Shown: piece by piece, positions 47,894 through 58,218 of the stretch
Numbering within the stretch: the stretch's first letter is position 1
Layout: each line of letters starts with the position of its first letter
Position numbers and translations under genes: made by a program
Source: Pinus tabuliformis
Lineage: Eukaryota; Streptophyta; Pinopsida; Pinales; Pinaceae
DNA: 64,000 nt
Direction of reading: 5' to 3'
NCBI GenBank assembly: GCA_031772625.1
Contig: CM062816.1
Coordinates: 631,315,269 to 631,379,268 of the forward strand
The notes under the pieces: model-generated
What the model was told of the DNA's origin: nothing
What the model saw: only the letters and a program-made list of their open reading frames with translations
Database searches by the model: none

Positions 47894-49095
47894 ATGATCT
47901 TGGCCGGTTGTGGGGAAGCTAGTGATGCAGGAGCATGTGACTCAGAGGGAAAAAGTCTTCAAACATATTCCAAAAAAATCTACAGGCAAGGGAGTGGGGT
48001 CCTTTAGCCAGCAATTTCCATGCTTTCCTAGTTTAGGATAAAAATAGAATTAAGAATAAATCATGCAACATCATCGCTTATGGATAACTGTAACAAAGCT
48101 TTACGCTTTAAATCACTCTATGTAAAAAATAAAGGATAATGGTCGAGAAAGGCTTTATCTATTGATTATAAATAAAATGACGGGAGGCTCATAGTGGGAG
48201 GGGTGCCCGGAAGTATTATCCTTTGAAGAAACCTCTCTCTGTGTATTTATATTGGTAGTTCTATGTTAATTGATAATTATATGTGTGTATCAGTTCAAGT
48301 GCTTCTTCTGAGTTTGAATATGGATGAATTGGCCTTATTTTCCCATGAATGTTTAGGCTGGAGCCTTTAAGATTACTTTTCCTTCATATCGGCGAGCGCA
48401 GACTCTTAAATCGTTGCATAGAGTTATGCAGCAACCTCTATTTTACACAGAGAATTCGTAGAAAAACCTTAGTCTGAACGTAGCTCTGGACTAGAATATC
48501 GATTCTGGTTCATACCGTATCAGGCCCGAACCTTTATCGCATCGCCTAATCGCAAGTGGAGTGGAAAGGGTTGTGGAACTGCCGAGGTCCGAAACCCCGA
48601 TAAGCTTGGACTCGAAATATTATAGAGCGGTTTGGATAAATTTTCGGGTCCGCAAGGACTGTCGCATCGCACAATTGAAGTGGGAGGAGTCTATGGTATA
48701 GTCTTTCGAAATTGCCGATAGCCACGTGTTATTGCATCGGAGAAGGAGCATTCGAAGTGGTCGATAGTGTATATTGCGTATAACGCAATACTTTGAATAT
48801 TACTGCGCCGATAGTGTAATTCCTTTGGAATTAACACAAAGACTATTTGAATGCCGTGACTGTGGTTAAAAGCATCGATAGTGTATTTTGTTCCTTTGGA
48901 ACAAAATTCCCGCCGATAGTGTATTTTGCGTTGAAAATACAGGTCCCTCATTTTTAAAGTGTCGAGAGTGTTTTTGCGTAATTCTTTTGGAATTACAGTC
49001 CCAATAGAGTATAAGGCTCTGTGTAGCAACTTCCTATCGATAACAAGGATTGGGGTGATCAGAGGAGAACCCATGAGGTTGTAAATTAACAGTAA
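47894..49095 (+). other. Leader of the spacer Ty3 element, no gene
   Basis: About 1.2 kb between primer site and gag. It has two related segments around TCGCATCGC and AAGTGG (48538-48565 and 48662-48682), a hairpin TGCATAGAGTTATGCA near 48415, and the five-hairpin array listed separately. No coding sequence is seen. Confidence 0.6.
48761..48996 (+). repeat. Array of five motif-plus-hairpin units in the retroelement leader
   Basis: The motif YCGATAGTGTA occurs at 48761, 48808, 48875 and 48913, and as TCGAGAGTGTT at 48962. Each copy runs into or is followed within a few bases by a hairpin. The stems are TATTGCGT/ACGCAATA (48772-48790), TAATTCC/GGAATTA (48817-48833), ATTTTGTTCC/GGAACAAAAT (48885-48907), GTATTTT/AAAATAC (48921-48940) and GTAATTC/GAATTAC (48978-48996). 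Stem sequences differ while pairing is kept. Confidence 0.8.
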
Positions 49096-49167
49096 ATGAC
49101 TGATACACCAATTCAAGCAGAGGGAGAAATTTGGCCAGATATTGAAGAAATTGTAGCCAGATTTGAG
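48978..49167 (+). repeat. 190-bp direct repeat, first copy
   Basis: It begins at the fifth hairpin (GTAATTCTTTTGGAATTAC) and ends at CCAGATTTGAG inside gag. The second copy is 49853-50042, with only a few differences. Confidence 0.92.
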
Positions 49168-49852
49168 AGATTGTCCATATTGCCTGCACCCAAGCCACCA
49201 TTAGTGGTATCAGAGCAGCCAACTGACATTGGATTGAATCTCAGAAGCAGGAGAAGGAAAGTTACTATGGCTTTCAGATTTGGAAGAGGACGAGGACAAG
49301 GACGTGGTGGAAGAGGACAACCTGTTGCAAACGCTGAAGTGATGGAAGCTATGCAACAGATGCAAGCTAGATTGGATGCATTAACAACAGGCAGGAACAT
49401 AGATGATGGAGATGTTAGTGAACCTGAGATTGAAGTTGCAGAGGAGGAAGCTATAGCAGTTACTCCTGAGATGAGGTTCTTTTAGTCAGTATTGAGATCC
49501 ACAGCCAGGCCAAAGACCAAGGTATCAATATATGAAGGAGGACTGAATCTAGAAGAATTGATAGACTGGATTAATGGCATGGAGAAATTCTTCGACTATG
49601 AAGAAACAAAAGATGAAAAAAAAGTAAAGTTTGTTGTCACCAAGCTAAAAGGCCATGCAGCGCTTTGGTGGGATGGTGTGCAGGCAGAAAGGAAGAGACT
49701 TGGCAAGCAACCAATCAAGAATTGGAGCAGGATGGTAGCAAAGCTAAGAGTTAAGTTTATGCCAAGTAATTATCAGCAAACCTTGTTCAGACAGATGCAA
49801 AATCTTAGACAGAGGTCTTTGACATTAAAATAATTCACAGAGGAATTCTACT
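49096..49852 (+). pseudogene. Gag fragment of the spacer Ty3 element
   Basis: Gag starts MTDTPIQAEGEIWPDIEEIV near 49097, with an arginine- and glycine-rich segment (FRFGRGRGQGRGGRGQ). After a TAG at 49483-49485 it continues in the same frame with the retrotransposon gag core (KVSIYEGGLNLEELIDWING, LKGHAALWWDGVQ, YQQTLFRQMQNLRQRSL). A TAA follows at 49831-49833. Homology ends at 49852, where sequence jumps back to the 190-bp repeat. No knuckle, protease or pol follows, so the element is truncated. Confidence 0.8.
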
Positions 49853-50042
49853 GTAATTCTTTTGGAATTACAGTCCCAATAGAGTATAAGGCTCTTTGTA
49901 GCAACTTCCTGTCGATAACAAGGATTGGGGTGATCAGAGGAGAACCCATGAGGTTGTCAATTAACAGTAAATGACTGATACGCCAATTCAAGCATAGGGA
50001 GAAATTTGGCCAGATATTGAAGAAATTGTAGCCAGATTTGAG
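49853..50042 (+). repeat. 190-bp direct repeat, second copy, abutting the right arm
   Basis: Copy of 48978-49167. Its last bases (GAG) are also the first bases of the right arm, so the repeat ends exactly at the inversion junction with about 3 bases of microhomology. Confidence 0.92.
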
Positions 50043-50389
50043 GTGATTTTCACACCATTGGAAAAGTCACAGTGTGTATAATCATATCAAGAGTTGCGAG
50101 CTACACCCCTAAAGTTTTGACCCCAACAAGTGTCATTTGATGCCTCAAAACAACTCTGGAAGGCATAGAACCTCAAATTCCCAAACAAGGACCTACCACT
50201 AAATGGGCCCTGCAAGTCAATTACTCCAATTTTTCCACCCAAAAAGGACCAACATAGATGAAAAATTATATAATGATTCATTCTAGATGACAAGTATAAA
50301 AAATTTCAAAGGTTCTTTCTCTGTAATTCAATAGAGAAAAATAGCTAAAATGGTGAATGTTCACAAGAGAAGCAGTTGAAACAAGAGTG

Positions 50390-52020
50390 GCAATGGCCAT
50401 CTATACTTGTGGTATTTGGTTTAATCTTCTTATTGGAGAGATATAGAGAGGGCAATTAATGCAACTCCTCAAGGGTTCAGAGGGCTTCATCATGAAAAAC
50501 TCCAAACCCATCTACTAAAAAAGGAGGATACAATTGAGGGCATTTTAGAACGTATTCATGTTTCATGGAGTAGCTTTGAGGTTACCATTGTCTTGGATGG
50601 ATAGATTCTAGGCATAGGCCATTGATCAATATCATTATCAATTCACCGAAAGGAACAATGATTTTGAAGCCCAAGGACTTTCAAGATAAATGATAATTTA
50701 TCATAGACATTTAAATCAAATCTATTAAGAAAATAGGGCCTACTAAAGTGGTGCAAGTTATCATGGATAAAATAGTGGTTTGCAAAGCTACAGGTTTGAT
50801 TTTGGAGAGCCAGTATGATTACATTTTTTGGACTCATCGCGTTATCCATAATTTAAATATGGTTCAAGAAGAGATTGACAATAAAGTTTCATGGATTAAG
50901 GAATTCATAGGGAAAGCTAGGGATATAGTCAAATTTATTGCCAACCACCAACAATGTCAAGCAATATTTCAAGAATACTTTAGATTGCAGTTGTTAAAAG
51001 TTGTTGAGACAATATACACCTTAAACTTCATCATGTTGCATTACCTTATTGATGTTAAGAAACCATTAGCTTCCATGGCGGTGAGTCAACTTTAGGCTGA
51101 TTGGAGATAGATGGATTTAGAGAAGGGAACTATGGTGCACAAATTGTCTCTTGATGAGGAGTGGTGGAGCAAAATAGATTTCTTACTCAAATTCATATCA
51201 CCAGTGTTTGAGCTTCTTTAAAATGAAACCACATGCAAACACTTCTTGGGAGAGGTTTACAATAGAATGAATATTTTAATTGAAAAAACTATGGAAATAA
51301 TTTTACAAGAGTCTCCTTAGCTTTTATTTCTTCATGCTTATTTTGTTGATTCAATGAAGAAAATCATTCTTGAGAGTTGGAATAGTTCAACACTTCATAA
51401 CGCGCTTTAGCAATTTGCCTTGAACCTAAGATTTTATGACAAAGACTTCATTATTCAAAAACAATGGTAAGATGAAAACAACACATAAGAATAGGGAGGT
51501 GGTGAATGGAGTGAAACGGGGGGTTATGAGAATATTTCTAGCACATCTACATAAGGAGGTGAATTAAGAATTTGCTAATTTTATTTTTAATTTGGATGAT
51601 TATTTAGACGAATCAACTTTGGATGAGAGTAACCAATGGTAAATTTGCCATGGAGCGAATGGTTCACCCTTTGTCACTTGTATTCTCTCACAAATAGTAA
51701 GCTCTCCATCAATGGAAAGTAATTGAAACTTCTATAATTTTATAATTCAATGAAACTCAACTTGTAGTGTTTGTAGAAGGCTAAAGCTCTTGTTTATGTG
51801 AATCCCAACATTTTCCTTGTATCTCATAGGGGTCAAGAATATAAGAATCAACCTTTAAAAGGTTGTGATGTGGATCTTAAATCCTGACTTAGGCATCTCT
51901 CTTGCTGCACTAAATATTGAGGAATCTAGCAATGCAATTGGAAATAGTTATTTACTCCACATTCCACCCTTGAAGATGTATCGTGTTCTTATTTTCATGA
52001 GGAAGATGAAGATGAGAATG
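50390..52020 (+). pseudogene. hAT-family transposase relic, right arm
   Basis: Inverted copy of the relic at 44310-45880, here on the plus strand. The best-preserved block is 50748-51095 (VVQVIMDKIVVCKATGLILE, QYDYIFWTHRVIHNLNMV, SWIKEFIGKARDIVKFIANH). DEEWWSKIDFLLKF follows after a stop, and LNPDLGISLAALNIEESSNA lies near 51870-51930. The same early stops are found in both arms, so the gene was already dead before the arms were duplicated. Confidence 0.7.
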
Positions 52021-52613
52021 GTAATTATTACACTTTATTATTTTAATTTATGTTTTATTTCTAGGTTAGATAGATATAACATTGCAACCTCCAACTTAAA
52101 AGTTGATTTTAGATATATAGCCTCATTTATAAATGAGTTTTTGAGTTTTTTGAGTATTGATATTCCCTTCATATATATATATTCTTGTTTAAGGAATCCA
52201 TTAAGTGGAATATTCTCATTTCAAATTTATATATCTATATATATATATATATCCAAATTTTTAAAAATCAGGTTTGTAGCTTAAAAGCTTATTTGTTTCA
52301 GAAATTCATTCTATTTTCCCTCCATTGTGAAACTCACCTTTTTAACATGAATATGAATGAATTTTGAGTTATAAGTGATAATGTCCATCTCAAAAATAAG
52401 ATACATGAGAATGACCTGGGTGCATTTTTTCAATATACAACGATCAAGTCCTGACTACATTTGCAAATGTAGAAGAGTACACCTATAATCAACTAGGCCG
52501 ATTTATTTTCTCTGATACTGATATTTTTTGTGCATTTCTTCTGTTGGAAATGCACATGAAATCCAGGAACTACAAATACAAGAAAAATTAACATTTTCAA
52601 TCCATTTCATGAT

Positions 52614-52727
52614 TGGAAACAATGAAATTTCCATCTTGAACATCGGACTTTTGGAAACAATGCAATTTCCATCTTGAACATCGGACTTTTGGAAACAATG
52701 CAATTTCCATCTTGAACATCGGACTAA
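52614..52727 (-). repeat. 38-bp tandem repeat, three units (right arm)
   Basis: Three copies of the unit that occurs twice in the left arm (43365-43440), read here as CCATCTTGAACATCGGACT on the plus strand. Confidence 0.88.
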
Positions 52728-52927
52728 TTCAGACTATGAAACTGCACATGGCTCATAGTTACTTTGATGGTTACTCATTGATTCTATCAGTAGTCATATG
52801 CTCGTCAAAGAGATTAAGCCATGCATGTCTAAGTACCATGGAAACGATGTGAGTTGTGACTACACTACCTTCTGTTTGGTAATTTCAAATGTGAATCTGA
52901 ATTGCAGAAATCATGCCCGAATCTAGG

Positions 52928-54641
52928 CTAGCCTCTAGCCAATTTTTGTAGACTGAAAAAGGAATTTGTGTGCTTTGCAAGCCAAGATCTGGAGTAGCGC
53001 TTTCCTTTATGAAGGGAGAGCCTGACAGAAGGTAGCTTTCTCGCAACTGCTTTCCAAATCATGTGTACAGCATCATCAGGCTGAGCTGGATACTGATACT
53101 CAAAATGGTGGCTGACTTCCTTCAACTTTTGCCACATGCGGGTCCATTCTTCCATTTTAACACTATTAAGCAATCTTATCAAAAACCCTTTTTTGACAAC
53201 ATCAGCAGATTGTACAAAAATGCAAAATTCTTTATAATCAAGGACATCCTCATAAGGAAGCTCAATCTCATCGCTAATGATAACAGGAATGCAATGGCCA
53301 GCAATAGAATCAAAGAGCCGATTTGAAGAGGGTGTATCGCTTGCATGTTTAGGCAAAACTTTGAAGACTGCATGCCTTCAGTTGCTTTTCTTATTCCATC
53401 CCTCTGTGTATTCCCAGAAGTAAAATGTACTTCCTTTTCATCCTTCTGAAGAGCATAGAGCTTTTGTCTAATATATCCACCCTGATAATTATAAACCAAG
53501 TCAGCAATGGACATTGAAGGTAAATGCAACGTGTTCACTTTTGAAACAAAATAAATATGGAATCAAATTCATGGGCTTGTGGTGCCTCAAGAAGGGATTC
53601 CTACCAACAAAAGAATACAAAGAAAACCAACAGGCTGCATGCAAGCACACTTTAAAGAGGCCAAAATAATGGTGGAAATAATTGCATTTGGATTCAAGAA
53701 CTCACATGCTTCGTGTAAATAGCACCTTGAAAGAAAAGGAGAATGCTTCGGCTTTCAAATGATGAAGAATCCTTTGCAAGGGAAGGAACAACATGCTTGT
53801 AAGGAGCTACAACATCCTTCTCTACGTTGCCTACCAATGGTGAATATCGTCCAAAGTCAGCTACAATGAACATTACCGACCCAAGCTGCTCCCTTGCTAT
53901 TACCATGCTATTTGGATGATGCATAACTATTACATGATTCTTGCCCCCTGATCTCCTCCAGGCCTCCTGACCCATCAAAAAATGCACCAATTTCTCCTGC
54001 AAAAGTTCATTTTTACTCTTATGCCCACGGGTCTCAACTTTTGAATGCCTGTTATAACTCAATGAAGAAAAAAAGGGCACAAAGAAAACATCAGCCTCTT
54101 TGGAATTTTCAACTCTTCGGGCACTGCAAGGAGAGTTTTTTCCTGGTATGTTCAAAGACAGTAGATCCAAGGTAAGCCAGTATTATAGACTGTGCTGCAA
54201 ACTGAGTTCGCCCAGATATCAAGGGATTTCAGTGAGATTTGTCGGCCATATACTCTTTTCTGGCTTCCAATCTAACATACCAAAATGGAATTCAGGTGGC
54301 ATATTATACATAAAAACCTTCAACACCGTGTCTTTCGGGTTGCCCTGTTTGTTATTTGGCTCTGAACCGGTGGGAGTTCCGTTCTTATCTGTAAATTCAT
54401 CTGTCCGGATTCCAGAAGAGGAGATTAAAGATCGCTGAAATTCATCTGAAATTTCATACAACAGCTTCTCATCCTCTAAGATAACTTTTACCTTAGGATC
54501 TGAGAATGGTGAATACTGATCTTTGCCAAGAGGCTGACTTGAAATTTGAAGAAAAGCCAGAGAACTGAGCAGAGCCAATGCCGAGATCAGAAAAAGCAGG
54601 CACAGTGTCAATTTCTTAGGTTGACAACATTTGGAATGCAT
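52928..54641 (-). pseudogene. GT47 exostosin-type glycosyltransferase, disabled copy
   Basis: Inverted copy of the gene at 41448-43162, with the same ATG, two exons (54641-53706 and 53481-52928) and GT-AG intron. Exon 1 has two stops within about 15 codons: CGA has become TGA after LTEIP, and the codon before YWL is TAA. In exon 2 a one-base deletion at FCLNIAG shifts the frame just before the conserved GDTPSSN block. The encoded sequence is otherwise very close to the left copy, keeping for example ADVFFVPFFSSLSYNRHS and ELPYEDVLDY. It cannot make a full enzyme. At the DNA level the two copies are long inverted repeats of each other. Confidence 0.9.
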
Positions 54642-55452
54642 ATTTTGCTCAGTCGTGGTTAAACTATATCGACTCAATATGAATCAATAGGATTCCCCTT
54701 GAACTCCAGTTGCAGGAAAAAGCAAGATGGGTGTGGACAGAAACACCTAAAAAACAGCAGTTCCCTTGGGCTTCAGCAATGTTTACATGGAATGACACAC
54801 AGGTCAGAAAATATATAAATTTTCTTACTAACTTGCACAAGAATTGGGATGGTTCATCGCAGGCCCAGTAAGAAAAATACAATTTGCATCACATTCAGAT
54901 CTGTATGCTTCTCAAAAACAAATCATATAGAGCTCAACTTTCATGCAATGAAACCAATTTCCCTGAGATAAGGTAATAGAGAAATGGGCAATTTATCATA
55001 AACCTATCACAGAAAACAAAAATGGGTATTGACAAAATATTAAAAAACCTAATCCCCAGGTTTATGGAGGCAAGATGGGCCTCCATAAAACATCAGTAAT
55101 AACTCCTCTTTTCCATTTGTGTTGACTTCTGAAAATCCCTTGCAGAAATCACTAAGCATGCTTATTTATATTTAATTCATAAGAAGACTGGTCCAATAAT
55201 TAATGGTGAAGGAGGAGAATTTGTCTTACAACAGCTGAGAAACAGGGTTAAATCTTCAACAGCCCATCGTAGAATTCCTCAATCAGATAGCTGGATATCG
55301 TCCCCTATGGGACCCTGGTCCTCATTCCACCGAACTCATTTTCCTTTCTCTTCCGTCATTCTTTATCACTGGTATTTTTCACAGAGATCAAGAAGTTGAA
55401 AATAATTATTTTGGAATCGCAGATCCCTGATTTTGGAGTTTTATTTTTGGCC

Positions 55453-55638
55453 CATGAACTCTGCAATACCCGCCCTCCAGAAGGACCATGACGCCAACTC
55501 CCCGGGTTCGAACAGTGGCGCAGGATCCAACTCCTTGTAATCCTTTTCCCTCGTCTGTGCCACAGTCCCCAGTGGCTGCCTCTCGGAATGCTTGTTCTTG
55601 TTCGCCCCGAGCTTAACGTTTTCTTCTTTTCATTCCAT
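55453..55638 (-). pseudogene. PIP1 aquaporin N-terminal fragment, right arm
   Basis: Inverted copy of 40451-40635. Here the start codon is intact (ATG at 55638), but the third codon is TGA instead of [25 protein letters not shown] sequence and [16 protein letters not shown] are preserved, and homology ends at the same AEFM point. The two arms therefore hold different disabling changes of the same captured piece. Confidence 0.83.
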
Positions 55639-56000
55639 TTCAACACAAAGAACCAGAGGATTTCAACACAAAGAACCAGAGGATTCTGAGACTGTCTGAA
55701 CTCAGTCGAAACAAGGAGCTCCCCGGAACAATACACCTTGGCTACAATAGGTCGTCCCCTATCGGAGTAGCCTGTCAGGGGATGTAAGGCCCCATTTCCT
55801 GCCATCCGAATCCGATTTTTTGTCAGGTCGTGGCAAGAATGTCAGAATTGCCTGGGGAGGGTGGCAGAGAAGCGGAGAAGGAGGGTGGCAGAGCTCCGGG
55901 AGGGTGGCGGAGGGCGGAGACATTCCCGGTTGCCGGAGCCGGACGATTTTCTGGCCGGTGCCGGAAAACGGGCCATTCTATCGCCTAGGTAGACTACTCC

Positions 56001-56206
56001 AGGTTAATAATGTGCCAAGGTTCCAAACAGTCAACGTGAAACCCAACGAAGAAATGGATATGGTAAAGATTCACGAAGATATGGTGGTTGGGGGGGCAGC
56101 CACGTGGTGGTCCCGCCCCCCACCAGTACAGCCAGATTAATACAACGGGTCCGTAGATTGGGGTGGGTGAGTGCGGCCCCGTGGGTACTGCACACTCTCC
56201 AATTAA

Positions 56207-56270
<64 letters not shown>

Positions 56271-56311
56271 TATATATAGATATATATATATATATATATA
56301 TAGATATATAT

Positions 56312-56351
<40 letters not shown>

Positions 56352-56949
56352 TTGGCATACGATTTATAAAAAAATGGTAAATGGTTATGGGTTTGGTAAA
56401 TATAAACCATAACCTCATTATTTAAACTTATTCTTTACCATTTGGCAAGGAGGAGATCAACAGAACGAATTTCGAGACCAGGTGGTGGAACCTTGAGCGC
56501 TTAGAAAAACTGGTGGAACCTTGCCTGAGCAGAGTTTTTGTAGGAGGGTGATTTTGGTCTAGTCTCAGAATTGGACAAGTTTTATATGGATTTTGCACCT
56601 CTTGGCGATGAGAATCCATTGGCAGTGTCAATTTATACAACAGAGCTCTCCAACTTTCAAACACTTTTTAGCATGGAGGTATAATTCTCCATTTTGTAAA
56701 TTAATGAATGTACTTCTTTGATGCCATTTTTCTTTAATGAATGAAGGCCTCCACATTGATTGAGCAGGGCCCGGAGACGTAGTCCAAGAGGGACGAACTC
56801 CATTATCAAGCTTCTTGTCTTCTTGTCATGCTTATGTGTTTCTTTTTCTTCTTCTCAACATGTGCACATTTAAGTTTCTCTTTGGTTAAGCTACAAACTT
56901 TTTAGTTAATTCTTTTCATGCATCTATAAAAAAAAGATAACCTGGATCA
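56001..56949 (+). repeat. 3' LTR of the inner Ty3, right part
   Basis: Resumes the LTR after the palindromic insertion, starting with the duplicated AGGTTAATAA and ending CCTGGATCA before the ATCTT target duplication. It contains a TA tract of about 135 bp with occasional TAGA units (56212-56346) where the 5' LTR has only a short one. Confidence 0.9.
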
Positions 56950-56954
56950 ATCTT

Positions 56955-57900
56955 CGTCTTCTTGACCTGTATCTTTACATGGAAGAGTTTGGTCATTTCT
57001 TTCTCTTCATGTTGCAGAATGCTACTCAGATTCACCTCCTTCTGCATTGATGTACAAATTATCTTCTCATCCACGTCTGAGCTGCTTTCAACTTGGTTTC
57101 TTGAATCAATGGTCATGATATTCTTCTTCTTATTATATTTCTTCTTGTTCTTCGGGTTTATCTCTGGATGCAACTTCCAACACTTCTCCTATCTATGACC
57201 ATCAATGTTGCAGTGGTTGCTAGGATCTTTGCACTATGTGTTGTGGCTGCCATATTTTTATCTTTCCCCCTTTTTGTTTCTTCTTCCCCTCCTTAGAAAC
57301 ATCTTGTTGCTCCTTTTTCTTCGATCCACTTGATTGCGCTATTTTCAGGCCTATGTTCTCCAGGTACTTTATCTGTACACGAGCCTCATCCACCATTTTG
57401 GGCTTGAAAAATATCACTTGCTCACGCAGATGGCAGTGCAGACTCCCCAAATACTTGAGGAGTACATATGGGTTCTTTAGAGAGATACCCAACATTATAG
57501 CCATCTTTCTGAATTCTATGGTGTACTCTTGCATGCTTTGGCTTGGCTTTTGCCTGAAGTAATGCCACCGGATCCACTGGTCTTCCACGTACTCAATGGG
57601 ATAAAACTGTAACTTAATGAGGGTTTTGAAATCCTCTGACTTAGTCACTCGAGGTTCTCCCTACAACCTTAGGGTTTTCATGTGGCTCTCCCACCAAGTC
57701 AGTGCATGGCCCTCCAGTTTCAGTCGCGCAAATGAGATCTTCTGCGCTTCCTCGATCTGATGGAAACTGAAATAAACTTCTAGTTGTTGCAACCAGTGGT
57801 TCAGCTTCAGAGCGTCAATCTCGTCATGGTATGACTTGATATTGAATTTTTCTTCCAGTTTAAACAAGGATTGGTTCACAACACTCGAAATGGGTTGATC
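56955..57900 (-). pseudogene. Outer Ty3 gag and start of protease
   Basis: Minus-strand relic of the 5' half of the outer element's polyprotein. Gag reads LFKLEEKFNIKSYHDEIDAL, LKLEGHALTWWESHMKTL and, after a stop at 57661-57663, LIKLQFYPIEYVEDQW and SQSMQEYTIEFRKMAIMLG (57220-57648). A CCHC knuckle with one stop inside follows in another frame (NHCNIDGH to EKCWKLHPE, near 57170-57215). Then comes a basic linker and the lead-in to protease (LFHVKIQVKKTKI), cut at 56955 by the inner Ty3 element. The protease resumes on the other side at 33013. It is not functional. Confidence 0.83.
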
Positions 57901-58201
57901 TTTTCCGGGTTCTTTCTGCGGCTAGTTATCTGCGTCTTCCCAATCTCCTGATCCCCCTTATGATTTTTCCTCTGCATTCAAACCCCCTTCTTCTCCAAAT
58001 ATCCCCAACTTATTGCTTAGGGCCGCTATGAGGAGGTTTACATTGCAGTTTATATCCGCGACTTATTCTTCGAGCTACAAAAACCTCACCTCTGGAGGAT
58101 CACAAGGTTCGTTTACAGATTCATCACCCATGATTAGGTTTTTACGATTTTCGGCCTTGTCGATCTAGATCCTTGCAATCTCCAAAAAATACCCAAAGAA
58201 A

Positions 58202-58216
58202 CTTGATATGATACCA
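58202..58216 (-). promoter_or_regulatory. Primer binding site of the outer Ty3 element
   Basis: On the minus strand TGGTATCATATCAAG lies two bases inside the 5' LTR. It matches the initiator-Met-type site for the first eight bases and then diverges, as expected for an old copy. Confidence 0.65.
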
Positions 58217-58218
58217 AA

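Larger units (their letters stand above)
40090..56000. mobile_element. 15.9-kb palindromic, Pack-MULE-like DNA transposon
   Basis: The outermost bases are inverted repeats: GAGTAGTCTACCTAGGC at 40090 and its reverse complement ending at 56000. The inverted homology runs inward for about 6 kb on each side (40090-46243 and 50041-56000). AGGTTAATAA occurs on both sides (40080-40089 and 56001-56010). The other LTR of the host retrotransposon has it once, so this is a true 10-bp target duplication. Ten bases plus long terminal inverted repeats fit the Mutator superfamily. No MuDR-type transposase is present, so it is non-autonomous. It carries copied plant gene sequence (PIP1 fragment, GT47 gene), the hallmark of Pack-MULEs. 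The superfamily call rests on structure only. Confidence 0.8.
50041..56000 (-). repeat. Right arm of the palindrome
   Basis: Inverted copy of 40090-46243. Reading inward from 56000: subterminal GC-rich region, PIP1 fragment, GT47 pseudogene, 38-bp repeats, short TA tracts, hAT relic and the first part of the Ty3 LTR. It is about 0.2 kb shorter than the left arm, largely from shorter TA tracts and one fewer 96-bp unit. Confidence 0.92.
33019..56949 (+). mobile_element. Inner Ty3/gypsy retrotransposon carrying two later insertions
   Basis: A plus-strand LTR retrotransposon inserted in the protease region of the outer element, flanked by ATCTT on both sides. The 5' LTR is 33019-34532, the primer site 34535-34550, gag-pol 34578-39176 and the polypurine tract 39208-39219. 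The 3' LTR starts at 39220 and ends at 56949, split by a 188-bp hammerhead-bearing piece (39567-39754) and by the 15.9-kb palindromic element (40090-56000). The two LTRs otherwise align over their length, both starting TGATC and ending TTGGATCA or CTGGATCA. Without insertions the element would be about 7.8 kb. Confidence 0.92.
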
